From contig NZ_JAZAQL010000005.1 of NCBI RefSeq assembly GCF_037081675.1, positions 62,001 to 126,000 of the forward strand: a DNA stretch of 64,000 nucleotides. The letters run 5' to 3'. The notes beneath the pieces are model-generated. The model worked only from the letters and a program-made list of their open reading frames with translations. It was not told where the DNA came from and did no database searches. Shown here in pieces: positions 24,632-32,864 of this stretch. Position numbers and translations under genes: made by a program. The stretch comes from Halorubellus litoreus. GTDB taxonomy: Archaea > Halobacteriota > Halobacteria > Halobacteriales > Natrialbaceae. The stretch's first letter is position 1, and each line of letters begins with the position of its first letter.

Positions 24632-25710
24632 TGGCGACGCAGACGCTCCCCGAGTTCATCAGTCAGGTAACCGGACTCGGGAACTTCGGCGTCGCCGGCG
24701 AGTTCCTCGCCGCTATCGTCGGTGCCGGCATCATCGGCACCATCATGCTCACGTACACCGGTATCGCCGGGCCGTGGGCGAAGCGGAAGATAACGGCGGC
24801 GTTCACCGACCGGTACGCGGCGAACCGGATGGGGCCGTTCGGTCTCCTGACGATTCCGGCGGACGCGATCCGGCTGCTCTCGAAGGAACTCATCATCCCC
24901 GAGCGCGTCGACCGGCCTGCGTTCGACCTCGCGCCGCTCGTCGTCGCCGGGTCCGCGCTCTTCGCGTTCGCGGTCATCCCGATGGGGTCGCTGTTCGGCA
25001 TCAACATGCAGATAGCTGACCCCGAAGCCGGTCTCGCGTACGCGTTCGCGGTCGCGTCCATCGCGACGCTCGGACTGACGATGGCCGGCTACGCGAGCTC
25101 GAACAAGTTCTCGTTCATGGGGTCGCTGCGCGCGATCGCGCAGAACATCGCGTACGAGATCCCGCTCGTCCTCACGGGCGCCTCGGTCGTCATCTTCGCC
25201 GGGTCGCTCCAGATGAGCGAGATCGTCGCCGCGCAGACCATCAGTGGCGGCGCGGAGCCGCTGCTCTCGGTCGCCGGCCTCCAGATTCCGCCGTGGTTCG
25301 CGTTCGTGAACCCGTTCGCGTTCGTGCTGTTCACGATCGCGAACATCGCCGAGGTCGGCCGGAACCCCTTCGACATCCCGGAGGCACCGACCGAGATCGT
25401 CGCCGGGTACCAGACGGAGTACTCCTCCGTGTACTTCGTCCTCATCTACCTCGGAGAGTTCCTCCACATCTTCCTGGGTGGCGCCATCGCGGCGACGCTC
25501 TTCCTCGGCGGGCCCGCAGGACCCGTCCTCCCCGGATTCATCTGGTTCACGATCAAGATCTGGGCGTTCTTCCTGCTCACGCAGTGGGCGCGCTCCGCGG
25601 TCCCGCGCGTCCGCATCGACCAACTCATCGAGATCGGCTGGAAGGGCATGCTCGTGCTGTCGTTCGCGAACCTGCTCCTCACCGCCGTTCTCGTCGGGGT
25701 GATAGCATGA
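24631..25710 (+). CDS. nuoH: Complex I subunit NuoH
   Basis: A 359-residue membrane subunit with about eight helices. Conserved parts are DRYAANRMGPFGLLTIPADA near residue 55, and the acidic loop NPFDIPEAPTEIVAGYQTEY near 250 that lines the quinone channel. It links the peripheral arm to the proton-pumping subunits. Starts at the last base of the nuoCD stop and ends overlapping nuoI by 4 bp. Confidence 0.96.
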   Translation: MATQTLPEFISQVTGLGNFGVAGEFLAAIVGAGIIGTIMLTYTGIAGPWAKRKITAAFTDRYAANRMGPFGLLTIPADAIRLLSKELIIPERVDRPAFDLAPLVVAGSALFAFAVIPMGSLFGINMQIADPEAGLAYAFAVASIATLGLTMAGYASSNKFSFMGSLRAIAQNIAYEIPLVLTGASVVIFAGSLQMSEIVAAQTISGGAEPLLSVAGLQIPPWFAFVNPFAFVLFTIANIAEVGRNPFDIPEAPTEIVAGYQTEYSSVYFVLIYLGEFLHIFLGGAIAATLFLGGPAGPVLPGFIWFTIKIWAFFLLTQWARSAVPRVRIDQLIEIGWKGMLVLSFANLLLTAVLVGVIA

Positions 25711-26168
25711 TTGGAATCCTGAAAGGCATGGCGACGACGATGAAGCACGCGCTCGACGGTGAGAAGTTCACCGTCCAGTACCCCGAGGAGACGCCGGAGG
25801 TCTCCGCGCGGTTCCGTGGGGTACACAAGTTCAGTCAGGAACGATGCATCTGGTGTCGGCAGTGCGAGAACGTCTGTCCGAACGACACCATCCACATCGT
25901 CACCGACGACCAGCGTCAGGGCGAACAGTACAACCTCCACATCGGACAGTGCATCTACTGTCGGCTGTGCGAGGAGGTGTGTCCGGTGGACGCGATCCTG
26001 CTCACGCAGAACTTCGAGTTCACGGGCGACACGAAGGACGAACTGGTGTACAACAAGGAACAGCTGAAGAGCGTTCCGTGGTACAAAGACATCGACCCCC
26101 TCGAATCCCGTGAACCCGACCGTGGTGCGTGGATCGGTGAGGGCGATGGCGAAGTCGACTATCAGTAA
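25707..26168 (+). CDS. nuoI: Complex I subunit NuoI (two 4Fe-4S clusters)
   Basis: A 153-residue ferredoxin-like subunit. Clusters N6a and N6b are bound by C47, C50, C53, C57 and C82, C85, C88, C92 (ERCIWCRQCENVCP and GQCIYCRLCEEVCP). With NuoEFG absent, electrons must enter upstream of these clusters from an unidentified donor. The start at 25707 is set by ATGA overlap with nuoH and by a typical N-terminus MIGILKGM. nuoJ1 follows after 12 bp. Confidence 0.95.
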   Translation: MIGILKGMATTMKHALDGEKFTVQYPEETPEVSARFRGVHKFSQERCIWCRQCENVCPNDTIHIVTDDQRQGEQYNLHIGQCIYCRLCEEVCPVDAILLTQNFEFTGDTKDELVYNKEQLKSVPWYKDIDPLESREPDRGAWIGEGDGEVDYQ

Positions 26169-26180
26169 GCAAACGAAACA

Positions 26181-26453
26181 ATGGCACTAGCAGAAACCAT
26201 CGCTTTCGCGCTGTTCGCCGTCGTGACCCTCGGGGCGGCGGCCGGGGTCGTCCTCGTCGAGGACGTGTGGCACGCCGCACTCCTCGTGGGGGTGAGCCTC
26301 CTCAGCGTCGCGGTTCACTTCGTGATGCTGCAAGCGGAGTTCCTCGCGGCGATGCAGGTCCTCGTCTACGTGGGCGGGGTTCTCATCCTCATCACGTTCG
26401 CCGTGATGTTGACGCGCGAGAGCGATACTGAAGGCGGGGTGGTACAGAGATGA
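26181..26453 (+). CDS. nuoJ1: Complex I subunit NuoJ, N-terminal half
   Basis: A 90-residue protein matching the first three helices of NuoJ/ND6, with the conserved AEFLAAMQVLVYVGGVLILITFAV region (from about residue 53) that is part of the proton path. The full NuoJ is split over two genes here, a common haloarchaeal state. The stop overlaps the next gene by 4 bp. Confidence 0.92.
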   Translation: MALAETIAFALFAVVTLGAAAGVVLVEDVWHAALLVGVSLLSVAVHFVMLQAEFLAAMQVLVYVGGVLILITFAVMLTRESDTEGGVVQR

Positions 26454-27058
26454 CGACCAGACCTGAGTTACGCGACACAAGCGGTTTGCTGCCGGCGGTG
26501 GCGGCGGTCGGGCTGTTCGTGGTGATGGCGGCAGTGTTCCTCGGTGCACCGATCGGGGACGCGGCCGGGTTCCCGCAGAACGCCGAGGTGGCGAACGAGT
26601 CCATCGGGGACGCGAGCGTCGCATCGAACGCGAGCATCCAGACGACGGCTAACGGTACGTTCGCGCAGGTGTCGACGGCGAGCGGGAACGAGTCGACGTT
26701 GCTCACCGAGGACTCCGGCGTGAACGCGACGATCGTCACCGCCGGTGGACAGACGTACGGCGTCGTCTCCGAGCCGGTGAGCATCACGGAGACCATCGGG
26801 TACGCGATGTTCGGGCTGTCCGGTCAGCTCCCCGACGAACTCAAGAGCGAGAGCTTCCTCGCGGTGTTCGAGATCATCGACCTCGTGCTCGTCGCGGCGC
26901 TCGTCGGTGCGGTGACGCTCGCGCGACGCGAGAGCCTGAGTACGGTCGTGACGCTGTTCACGTCGTCCGAGGACGCCGCGCCGCGCGGTGCGGTCGCGGC
27001 GGACGGTGGCAGCGAACCGGACGTCGCCGAGGAGTCCACGGACGGAGGTGACGCCTGA
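26450..27058 (+). CDS. nuoJ2: Complex I subunit NuoJ, C-terminal half with glycosylation-rich loop
   Basis: A 202-residue protein supplying the remaining NuoJ helices: LLPAVAAVGLFVVMAAVFLG near 14-32 and FEIIDLVLVAALVGAVTLAR near 140-160. Between them lies a long polar insert (about 38-115). It carries five Asn-X-Ser/Thr sequons at N49, N60, N68, N80 and N92. The C-terminus is an acidic tail. The insert is expected on the outside of the cell and could be N-glycosylated. The chain identity comes mainly from operon position and the helix pair. Confidence 0.85.
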   Translation: MTTRPELRDTSGLLPAVAAVGLFVVMAAVFLGAPIGDAAGFPQNAEVANESIGDASVASNASIQTTANGTFAQVSTASGNESTLLTEDSGVNATIVTAGGQTYGVVSEPVSITETIGYAMFGLSGQLPDELKSESFLAVFEIIDLVLVAALVGAVTLARRESLSTVVTLFTSSEDAAPRGAVAADGGSEPDVAEESTDGGDA

Positions 27059-27363
27059 TGGCGGTACCTGCCGAGTACTACCTCGTGCTGTCCGCGGGCC
27101 TGTTCTGTATCGGGCTCGCCGGTATCCTCACGCGGAAGAACGCCCTGATGTTCCTGATGAGCGTCGAGCTCATGCTGAACGCGGCGAACATCAACTTCGT
27201 CGCGTTCAGTCTCTACTGGGGGAACCTCACGGGCCAGACGTTCGCACTGTTCACGATGGCGTTGGCGGCCGCGGAGGTCGCCATCGGTATCGGCATCATC
27301 CTCGTCCTCTACCGGAACTTCGGGGACGTGGACGTGACCGACGCAACGGGGATGAGATGGTAA
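27058..27363 (+). CDS. nuoK: Complex I subunit NuoK
   Basis: A 101-residue subunit with three helices. VPAEYYLVLSAGLFCIGLAG and MFLMSVELMLNAANINFVAF carry the conserved glutamate of the proton channel (MSVELMLNA), and MALAAAEVAIGIGIIL the second. It overlaps the end of nuoJ2 by 1 bp, and nuoL starts 1 bp after its stop. Confidence 0.96.
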   Translation: MAVPAEYYLVLSAGLFCIGLAGILTRKNALMFLMSVELMLNAANINFVAFSLYWGNLTGQTFALFTMALAAAEVAIGIGIILVLYRNFGDVDVTDATGMRW

Positions 27364-27364
27364 G

Positions 27365-29479
27365 ATGACAGGAACTACACCTTTCGCGTTCGAGTTCGCA
27401 CCCGCTATCGCGGTGCTCCCGTTCGTATCGTTCCTGATTGCGCTCGCGTTCGGTGACCGGATGCCGAAGGGCGGTGCGCTCGGTGGCATCCTCGCGACCG
27501 CCGGGTCGCTCCTGCTCTCGCTGTGGGTGTTCGTCACCGTCTCCGGTGGCAGCGCGTACGTGCAGGACATCCACACGTGGACGATCCTCGACGCGGGTGG
27601 CGCGCTCGGGGACATCACCCTCCACTTCGGGCTGCTGCTCGACCCGCTGTCGGCGATGATGCTCATCATCGTGAGCCTCATCGCGCTGCTCGTGCACGTC
27701 TTCAGTCTCGGGTACATGAACGACGAGGGCGAGACCGGCCTCCCGCGGTACTACGCCGGCCTCGGTCTGTTCACGTTCTCCATGCTCAGTTTCGTCATGG
27801 CGGACAACCTCCTGCAGGCGTTCATGTTCTTCGAGCTCGTCGGCCTCTGCTCGTTCCTCCTCATCGGGTTCTGGTTCCGTGAGGACGCGCCGCCGAGTGC
27901 GGCGAAGAAGGCGTTCCTCGTGACGCGGTTCGGGGACTACTTCTTCCTCATCGGCGTGGTCGGCATCATCGCGACGTTCGGCACGAGCCGGTTCGCGGTC
28001 GCGGGCGACGCGGCCGCGGCGGCGTTCCCCGTCGAGGCGGCGAAGGTCCTCGGCGTGACCGAGGGGACCGCGACGGCGGTCATCCCCGGTGGGATGGACC
28101 CGCAACTGTGGTTCACCATCCTGGGCCTGCTCGTCCTCGGTGGCGTCGTCGGGAAGTCCGCGCAGTTCCCGCTGCACACGTGGCTTCCGGACGCCATGGA
28201 GGGTCCGACGCCGGTCTCCGCGCTCATCCACGCGGCGACGATGGTCGCGGCCGGTGTGTACCTCGTCGCTCGCATGTACGGGTTCTACCTGCTGTCGCCG
28301 ACCGCGCTCGGTATCATCGCGCTCGTCGGCGGGTTCACGGCGCTGTTCGCGGCGACGATGGGCGTCGTCAAGAAGGAGATCAAGCAGGTGCTCGCGTACT
28401 CCACCATCAGCCAGTACGGGTACATGATGCTCGCGCTCGGCGCCGGTGGGTACGTCGCGGCGACCTTCCACCTCATGACGCACGCGTTCTTCAAGGCCCT
28501 CCTCTTCCTCGGGGCGGGGTCGGTCATCATCGCGATGCACCACAACGAGAACATGTGGGACATGGGTGGTCTCAAGGAGAAGATGCCCGTCACGTACTAC
28601 ACGTTCCTGTCGGGTTCGCTCGCGCTCGCGGGCATCGTGCCGTTCTCCGGGTTCTGGTCGAAGGACGAGGTCCTCTACGAGGCGTTCGTCCACGGGCTCG
28701 GGACCGCGGGGACGCAGGGCACGCTCCTGCTCGTCGCGTACGCGTTCGGGCTGCTCGCCGTGTTCTTCACGGGGTTCTACACGTTCCGGATGGTGTTCCT
28801 CACGTTCCACGGCGAACCGCGCAGTGACACCGCGAAGGACCCCCACGGCGTTCGCTGGAACGTCAAGGGCCCGCTCGCGGTCCTCGGTATCCTCGCGGCG
28901 GTCGCCGGCCTCGTGAACATGGTGCCGGTGAAGAAGGTCACCGGTGCGAACATCGACTTCCTGCACAAGTGGCTGAAGGGACCGGAATCCCTGAAGGCGC
29001 AGACGTCGGTCGCGCACTACACGGACGGTGACACGAGCCTGCTCCACGAGGGCGCGCACTACGCTGCCGGCACGCTCGCCGGTGGCGAGGTGGGGACGGT
29101 CCTCATCTCGGCTGCGGTCTCGCTGACGCTCGCGCTCGCCGGTGCGGGGCTCGCGTATCGCCTCTACAACGTCCCGGAGCCCGTCGAGCACACGGACAAG
29201 CTCGGCGCGGCGAAGGACGTGCTGTACAACAACTACTACCAGGACGAGTTCCAGGTGTTCCTCGCCGAGCGCGTCACGATGCCGCTCGCGAAGGCCGCTG
29301 ACACGTTCGACCAGAGCGTCATCGACGGCGCGGTCAACGGTGTCTCCAGCGTGAGCCTGTTCTCGGGCCGTCGCGTCAAGCGCGTGCAGACCGGGTTGGT
29401 CACGAACTACGCGCTCCTGTTGACGCTCGGGTTCCTGGTGCTACTGGTGGCCATGGCGGCCATAGGAGGGTGGTTCTAG
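27365..29479 (+). CDS. nuoL: Complex I subunit NuoL
   Basis: A 704-residue antiporter-like proton-pumping subunit with about 15 helices and the long lateral helix near the end. Signature HTWLPDAMEGPTPVSALIHA is near residue 275, preceded by KSAQFPLHTW, and KQVLAYSTISQYGYMMLALG follows. The region after about 500 includes polar loops before the last helix (LLLTLGFLVLLVAMAAIGGW). It abuts nuoM with no gap. Confidence 0.96.
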   Translation: MTGTTPFAFEFAPAIAVLPFVSFLIALAFGDRMPKGGALGGILATAGSLLLSLWVFVTVSGGSAYVQDIHTWTILDAGGALGDITLHFGLLLDPLSAMMLIIVSLIALLVHVFSLGYMNDEGETGLPRYYAGLGLFTFSMLSFVMADNLLQAFMFFELVGLCSFLLIGFWFREDAPPSAAKKAFLVTRFGDYFFLIGVVGIIATFGTSRFAVAGDAAAAAFPVEAAKVLGVTEGTATAVIPGGMDPQLWFTILGLLVLGGVVGKSAQFPLHTWLPDAMEGPTPVSALIHAATMVAAGVYLVARMYGFYLLSPTALGIIALVGGFTALFAATMGVVKKEIKQVLAYSTISQYGYMMLALGAGGYVAATFHLMTHAFFKALLFLGAGSVIIAMHHNENMWDMGGLKEKMPVTYYTFLSGSLALAGIVPFSGFWSKDEVLYEAFVHGLGTAGTQGTLLLVAYAFGLLAVFFTGFYTFRMVFLTFHGEPRSDTAKDPHGVRWNVKGPLAVLGILAAVAGLVNMVPVKKVTGANIDFLHKWLKGPESLKAQTSVAHYTDGDTSLLHEGAHYAAGTLAGGEVGTVLISAAVSLTLALAGAGLAYRLYNVPEPVEHTDKLGAAKDVLYNNYYQDEFQVFLAERVTMPLAKAADTFDQSVIDGAVNGVSSVSLFSGRRVKRVQTGLVTNYALLLTLGFLVLLVAMAAIGGWF

Positions 29480-31027
29480 ATGATCAACGGAGCTATCGAA
29501 GCGCTACTCGCGGTAACACTGGTCGCATCGTTCGCCGTGCTCGTCTCGCCCGACCGGTACGCCGCGAAGCTGGCGACAGCGCTGAGTCTGTTGCCGCTCG
29601 CAGGCAGTCTGGTGCTGTGGAGCGGATTCGAGCCGGCCGGGAACGCCCTGGTGGACGGCGAGTCCGCCATCGGGTACATGAGTCAGGTCGAGTGGTTCGA
29701 CCTCGGCGGTATCACGCTCCAGTGGTTCGTCGGCGTCGACGGCGTCGCGATGCCCCTGGTCGTGCTGACGACGGTGTTGACGACGCTCGCGCTCGTGAGC
29801 GCGTGGACGCCGATCAGCGAACGCCAGAGCCAGTTCTACGGGCTCGTCCTGTTCCTGGAGGCGTCGCTGCTGGGCGTGTTCACTGCCCTGGACTTCTTCG
29901 TGTGGTTCGTCTTCTGGGAGGCCGTCCTCGTCCCGATGTATCTGCTCATCGGTGTCTGGGGTGGCCCGCGCCGGAAGTACGCCGCCATCAAGATGTTCGT
30001 GTACACGAACGTCGCGAGCCTCGTGCTGTTCATCGGGTTCGTCGCGCTCGTGTTCGGCCTCGGTGACAGCATTGGAACGTTCGGCCTGCCCGAAATTACG
30101 CAGGCGCTCCGTAGCGGCGTCGCACCGGACGGCCTGCCGGGCGTCGGCGCTGACGCCCTGAAGCTGTTCGCGTTCCTCGCGATGTTCGTCGGGTTCGCGG
30201 TGAAGGTGCCCGTCGTCCCCGTCCACACGTGGCTGCCGGACGCCCACGTCGAGGCGCCGACGCCGGTGTCGGTGCTCCTCGCGGGCGTCCTCCTGAAGAT
30301 GGGGACGTACGCGCTCCTCCGATTCAACTTCACGATGCTCCCGGACATCGCGACGGACCTCGCGGTCCCCATCGCGGTGTTCGCGGTCGTCTCCGTCATC
30401 TACGGTGCGATGCTCGCACTCGCGCAGACGGACCTGAAGCGCATCGTCGCGTACTCCTCCGTGAGCTCCATGGGGTACGTCATCCTCGGGCTCGTCGCGT
30501 ACACGACCATCGGGGTCAGTGGCGCGACGTTCCAGATGATCTCCCACGGCCTCATCTCGGGGCTGATGTTCATGGCGGTCGGCGTCATCTACAACGTCAC
30601 GCACACGCGCATGGTCTCGGACATGTCCGGGATGGCGGACAAGATGCCGGTGACGGTCGGCATCTTCGTCGCCGGTGCGTTCGGCTACATGGGCCTGCCG
30701 CTCATGAGCGGGTTCGCCGCGGAGTTCTTCGTGTTCGTCGGGTCGTTCCAGTCGACGGTGCTGCCCTCTGCCCCGATGTTCACGGGCGCGGCGATGTTCG
30801 GTATCGTCATCGTCGCCGGCTACCTGCTGCTGGCGATGCAGAAGACGCTGTTCGGCGAGTTCCGGCTGGACACCGACTACGAGGTCGAGCGTGCGGCGTT
30901 CCACGACGTCGCGCCGCTTTTCGTCCTGCTCCTGCTCGTCATCGCACTCGGCGTGTTCCCGGACCTGTTCATGGAGATGATCGAGACGGCGATTGAGCCG
31001 GTTGCGAGCATCGGAGGTGGTGCCTGA
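29480..31027 (+). CDS. nuoM: Complex I subunit NuoM
   Basis: A 515-residue antiporter-like subunit. The loop VPVHTWLPDAHVEAPTPVSV and helix KRIVAYSSVSSMGYVILGLV are diagnostic, and FFVWFVFWEAVLVPMYLLIG carries the conserved glutamate. It pumps protons in the distal membrane arm. The stop overlaps the nuoN ATG by 1 bp. Confidence 0.96.
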   Translation: MINGAIEALLAVTLVASFAVLVSPDRYAAKLATALSLLPLAGSLVLWSGFEPAGNALVDGESAIGYMSQVEWFDLGGITLQWFVGVDGVAMPLVVLTTVLTTLALVSAWTPISERQSQFYGLVLFLEASLLGVFTALDFFVWFVFWEAVLVPMYLLIGVWGGPRRKYAAIKMFVYTNVASLVLFIGFVALVFGLGDSIGTFGLPEITQALRSGVAPDGLPGVGADALKLFAFLAMFVGFAVKVPVVPVHTWLPDAHVEAPTPVSVLLAGVLLKMGTYALLRFNFTMLPDIATDLAVPIAVFAVVSVIYGAMLALAQTDLKRIVAYSSVSSMGYVILGLVAYTTIGVSGATFQMISHGLISGLMFMAVGVIYNVTHTRMVSDMSGMADKMPVTVGIFVAGAFGYMGLPLMSGFAAEFFVFVGSFQSTVLPSAPMFTGAAMFGIVIVAGYLLLAMQKTLFGEFRLDTDYEVERAAFHDVAPLFVLLLLVIALGVFPDLFMEMIETAIEPVASIGGGA

Positions 31028-32736
31028 TGAGTAGTCACGCGTCCTTGTTCGCGCTCGGACCGGCGCTGTACCTCGCGGCGGCGGGCCTGATGGTGCTCGT
31101 CCTCGATTCCGTCGGACGGACGACGCGACTCCCGTTCGCGCTCGGGTCCGCGACCTTCGGCGTCGCGGCGGGTGGCGCGGCTGCGGTCGCCGCGTTCACC
31201 GGCGGGACGCTCCTCGGACTCGGTGTCGGCGCGCACGCGTTCGCGGCGGCGAGCGCGTTCGCGGTGGCGTTCCTCGTGTGGCTCGTCGACCCGGAGGGGT
31301 CGAACCGGCTGCTGGTCGCGTCCGTCGCGGTCGCCGGCGCCGTGTTCTCGCTCGGGAACGCCGCGTACTACCTGGCGTACTTCGCGACGACGAGTGACGC
31401 GTCGGCCGCGCTCCTGTTCGGCGACCAGCTGATCGTCGACCAGATGAGTCTGCTGTTCATGGCTATCGCGGCCAGCGTGACGGCGCTCGTCGCGCTCGCG
31501 TCCTACGATTACCTCGAAGGCCACGCGTACCAGGCGGAGTACTACGCGCTCGTCCTGCTCGCCGCAACCGGGATGAGCCTGATGGCGGCCGCGAACTCGC
31601 TGGCGACCGTGTTCGTCGCGATGGAGCTCGCGAGCCTGCCGTCGTTCGCGCTCGTCGCGTTCCTCAAGAAGAACCGTGGGAGCGTCGAAGCGGGGCTGAA
31701 GTACTTCCTCATCGGCGCGCTCTCCTCGAGCTTCTTCGCGTACGGTATCAGTCTCGTGTACGCGACCACGGGCTCGCTACAGCTCGAAGCGGTCGCGAGT
31801 TCGCTCTCGGGCGGCACGGAGTTCGTCGGGATGCTCGGCATCGGGATGCTGATGCTCGTCGGTGGGTTCGCGTACAAGACCGCGAGCGTCCCGTTCCACT
31901 TCTGGGCGCCGGAGGCGTACGAGGGTGCACCCGCGCCCATCAGTGCGTTCATCTCCTCGGCGTCGAAGGCGGCCGGGTTCGTCATCGCGTTCCGCGTGTT
32001 CACGGTCGCGTTCACGCCCGCCGGGTTCTTCGCGAGCCTCGGTATCGACTGGGTGCTCGTCTTCCAGATCCTGGCGGTCGTGACGATGACGCTCGGGAAC
32101 TTCGCGGCAGCGACCCAGGAGAACGTCAAGCGGATGCTCGCGTACTCCTCTATCGGGCACGCGGGCTACGTTCTCATCGGGCTGGCGTCGCTCGGTGGCG
32201 TCGCCTCGCAGGGCGACACCGTCCTCGGTGCGAGCATGATGCACCTGTTCGTGTACGGGTTCATGAACACGGGCGCGTTCCTGTTCATCGCGCTCGTCGA
32301 GTACTGGGGCGTCGGTCGGACGTTCGAGGATTACGCTGGTCTCGGACGGAAGGCGCCGGTCGCCTGTGCGGCGATGACGGTGTTCCTGTTCTCGCTCGCG
32401 GGCCTCCCGGTCGGGGCGGGCTTCCTCTCGAAGTACGTCCTGTTCTTCGGTGCTGTCAGCGCCGGGTTCTGGTGGCTTGCGGCGGTCGGGGCGATCAACT
32501 CCGCGCTGAGCCTCTACTACTACACGCGCGTCGTGAAGGCGATGTGGGTGGAGGAACCCAGCGAGGAGTACGAGCTCCAGGGTCGCCCGACGGGACTGTA
32601 CGCGGCGGTCGTCGCGGCAGCGGTCGTGACGGTTCTGCTGCTCCCCGGGTTCTTCCCCATCGCGGAGACCGCTATCGAGGCGGCGAACGCGGTGCTGCCG
32701 AACGCGGGCGACACGACGACGGCGTTCTTCGGCTGA
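31027..32736 (+). CDS. nuoN: Complex I subunit NuoN
   Basis: A 569-residue antiporter-like subunit closing the operon. Diagnostic parts are VFVAMELASLPSFALVAFLK (channel glutamate), ASVPFHFWAPEAYEGAPAPI, and KRMLAYSSIGHAGYVLIGLA. It is followed by a T-rich stretch and the independent RCK-DHH gene, so the operon ends here. Confidence 0.96.
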   Translation: MSSHASLFALGPALYLAAAGLMVLVLDSVGRTTRLPFALGSATFGVAAGGAAAVAAFTGGTLLGLGVGAHAFAAASAFAVAFLVWLVDPEGSNRLLVASVAVAGAVFSLGNAAYYLAYFATTSDASAALLFGDQLIVDQMSLLFMAIAASVTALVALASYDYLEGHAYQAEYYALVLLAATGMSLMAAANSLATVFVAMELASLPSFALVAFLKKNRGSVEAGLKYFLIGALSSSFFAYGISLVYATTGSLQLEAVASSLSGGTEFVGMLGIGMLMLVGGFAYKTASVPFHFWAPEAYEGAPAPISAFISSASKAAGFVIAFRVFTVAFTPAGFFASLGIDWVLVFQILAVVTMTLGNFAAATQENVKRMLAYSSIGHAGYVLIGLASLGGVASQGDTVLGASMMHLFVYGFMNTGAFLFIALVEYWGVGRTFEDYAGLGRKAPVACAAMTVFLFSLAGLPVGAGFLSKYVLFFGAVSAGFWWLAAVGAINSALSLYYYTRVVKAMWVEEPSEEYELQGRPTGLYAAVVAAAVVTVLLLPGFFPIAETAIEAANAVLPNAGDTTTAFFG

Positions 32737-32790
32737 CCGACTGCACGGCCGCTCCCGTGGCTGTCTTCCAGTGAACGCCCTGGCGCCCGA

Positions 32791-32824
32791 TTTCGGTTGT
32801 TTCAGCGGTTCTTTCGTTCTTTCG
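32791..32824 (+). terminator. T-rich stretch after nuoN
   Basis: About 55 bp after the nuoN stop, several short T runs occur (TTTC, TTGTTTC, TTCTTTCG, TTCTTTCG). Archaeal termination uses T-rich non-template DNA, and the next gene has its own TATA-like element at 32834, so a nuo operon terminator is plausible. Confidence 0.35.
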
Positions 32825-32833
32825 AGGTCGGTA

Positions 32834-32842
32834 GGTTTTAGC
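32834..32842 (+). promoter_or_regulatory. TATA-like box before the RCK-DHH gene
   Basis: GGTTTTAGC is centred about 27 bp before the ATG at 32865, a good distance for a leaderless haloarchaeal promoter, separating this gene from the nuo operon. Confidence 0.45.
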
Positions 32843-32864
32843 GTCCGGAGGAGGTAGCCGGGGT

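Noticed and set aside
27296..29191. A 631-codon minus-strand frame opposite nuoL
   Set aside because: Antisense to a conserved complex I subunit; sequence is charged low complexity.
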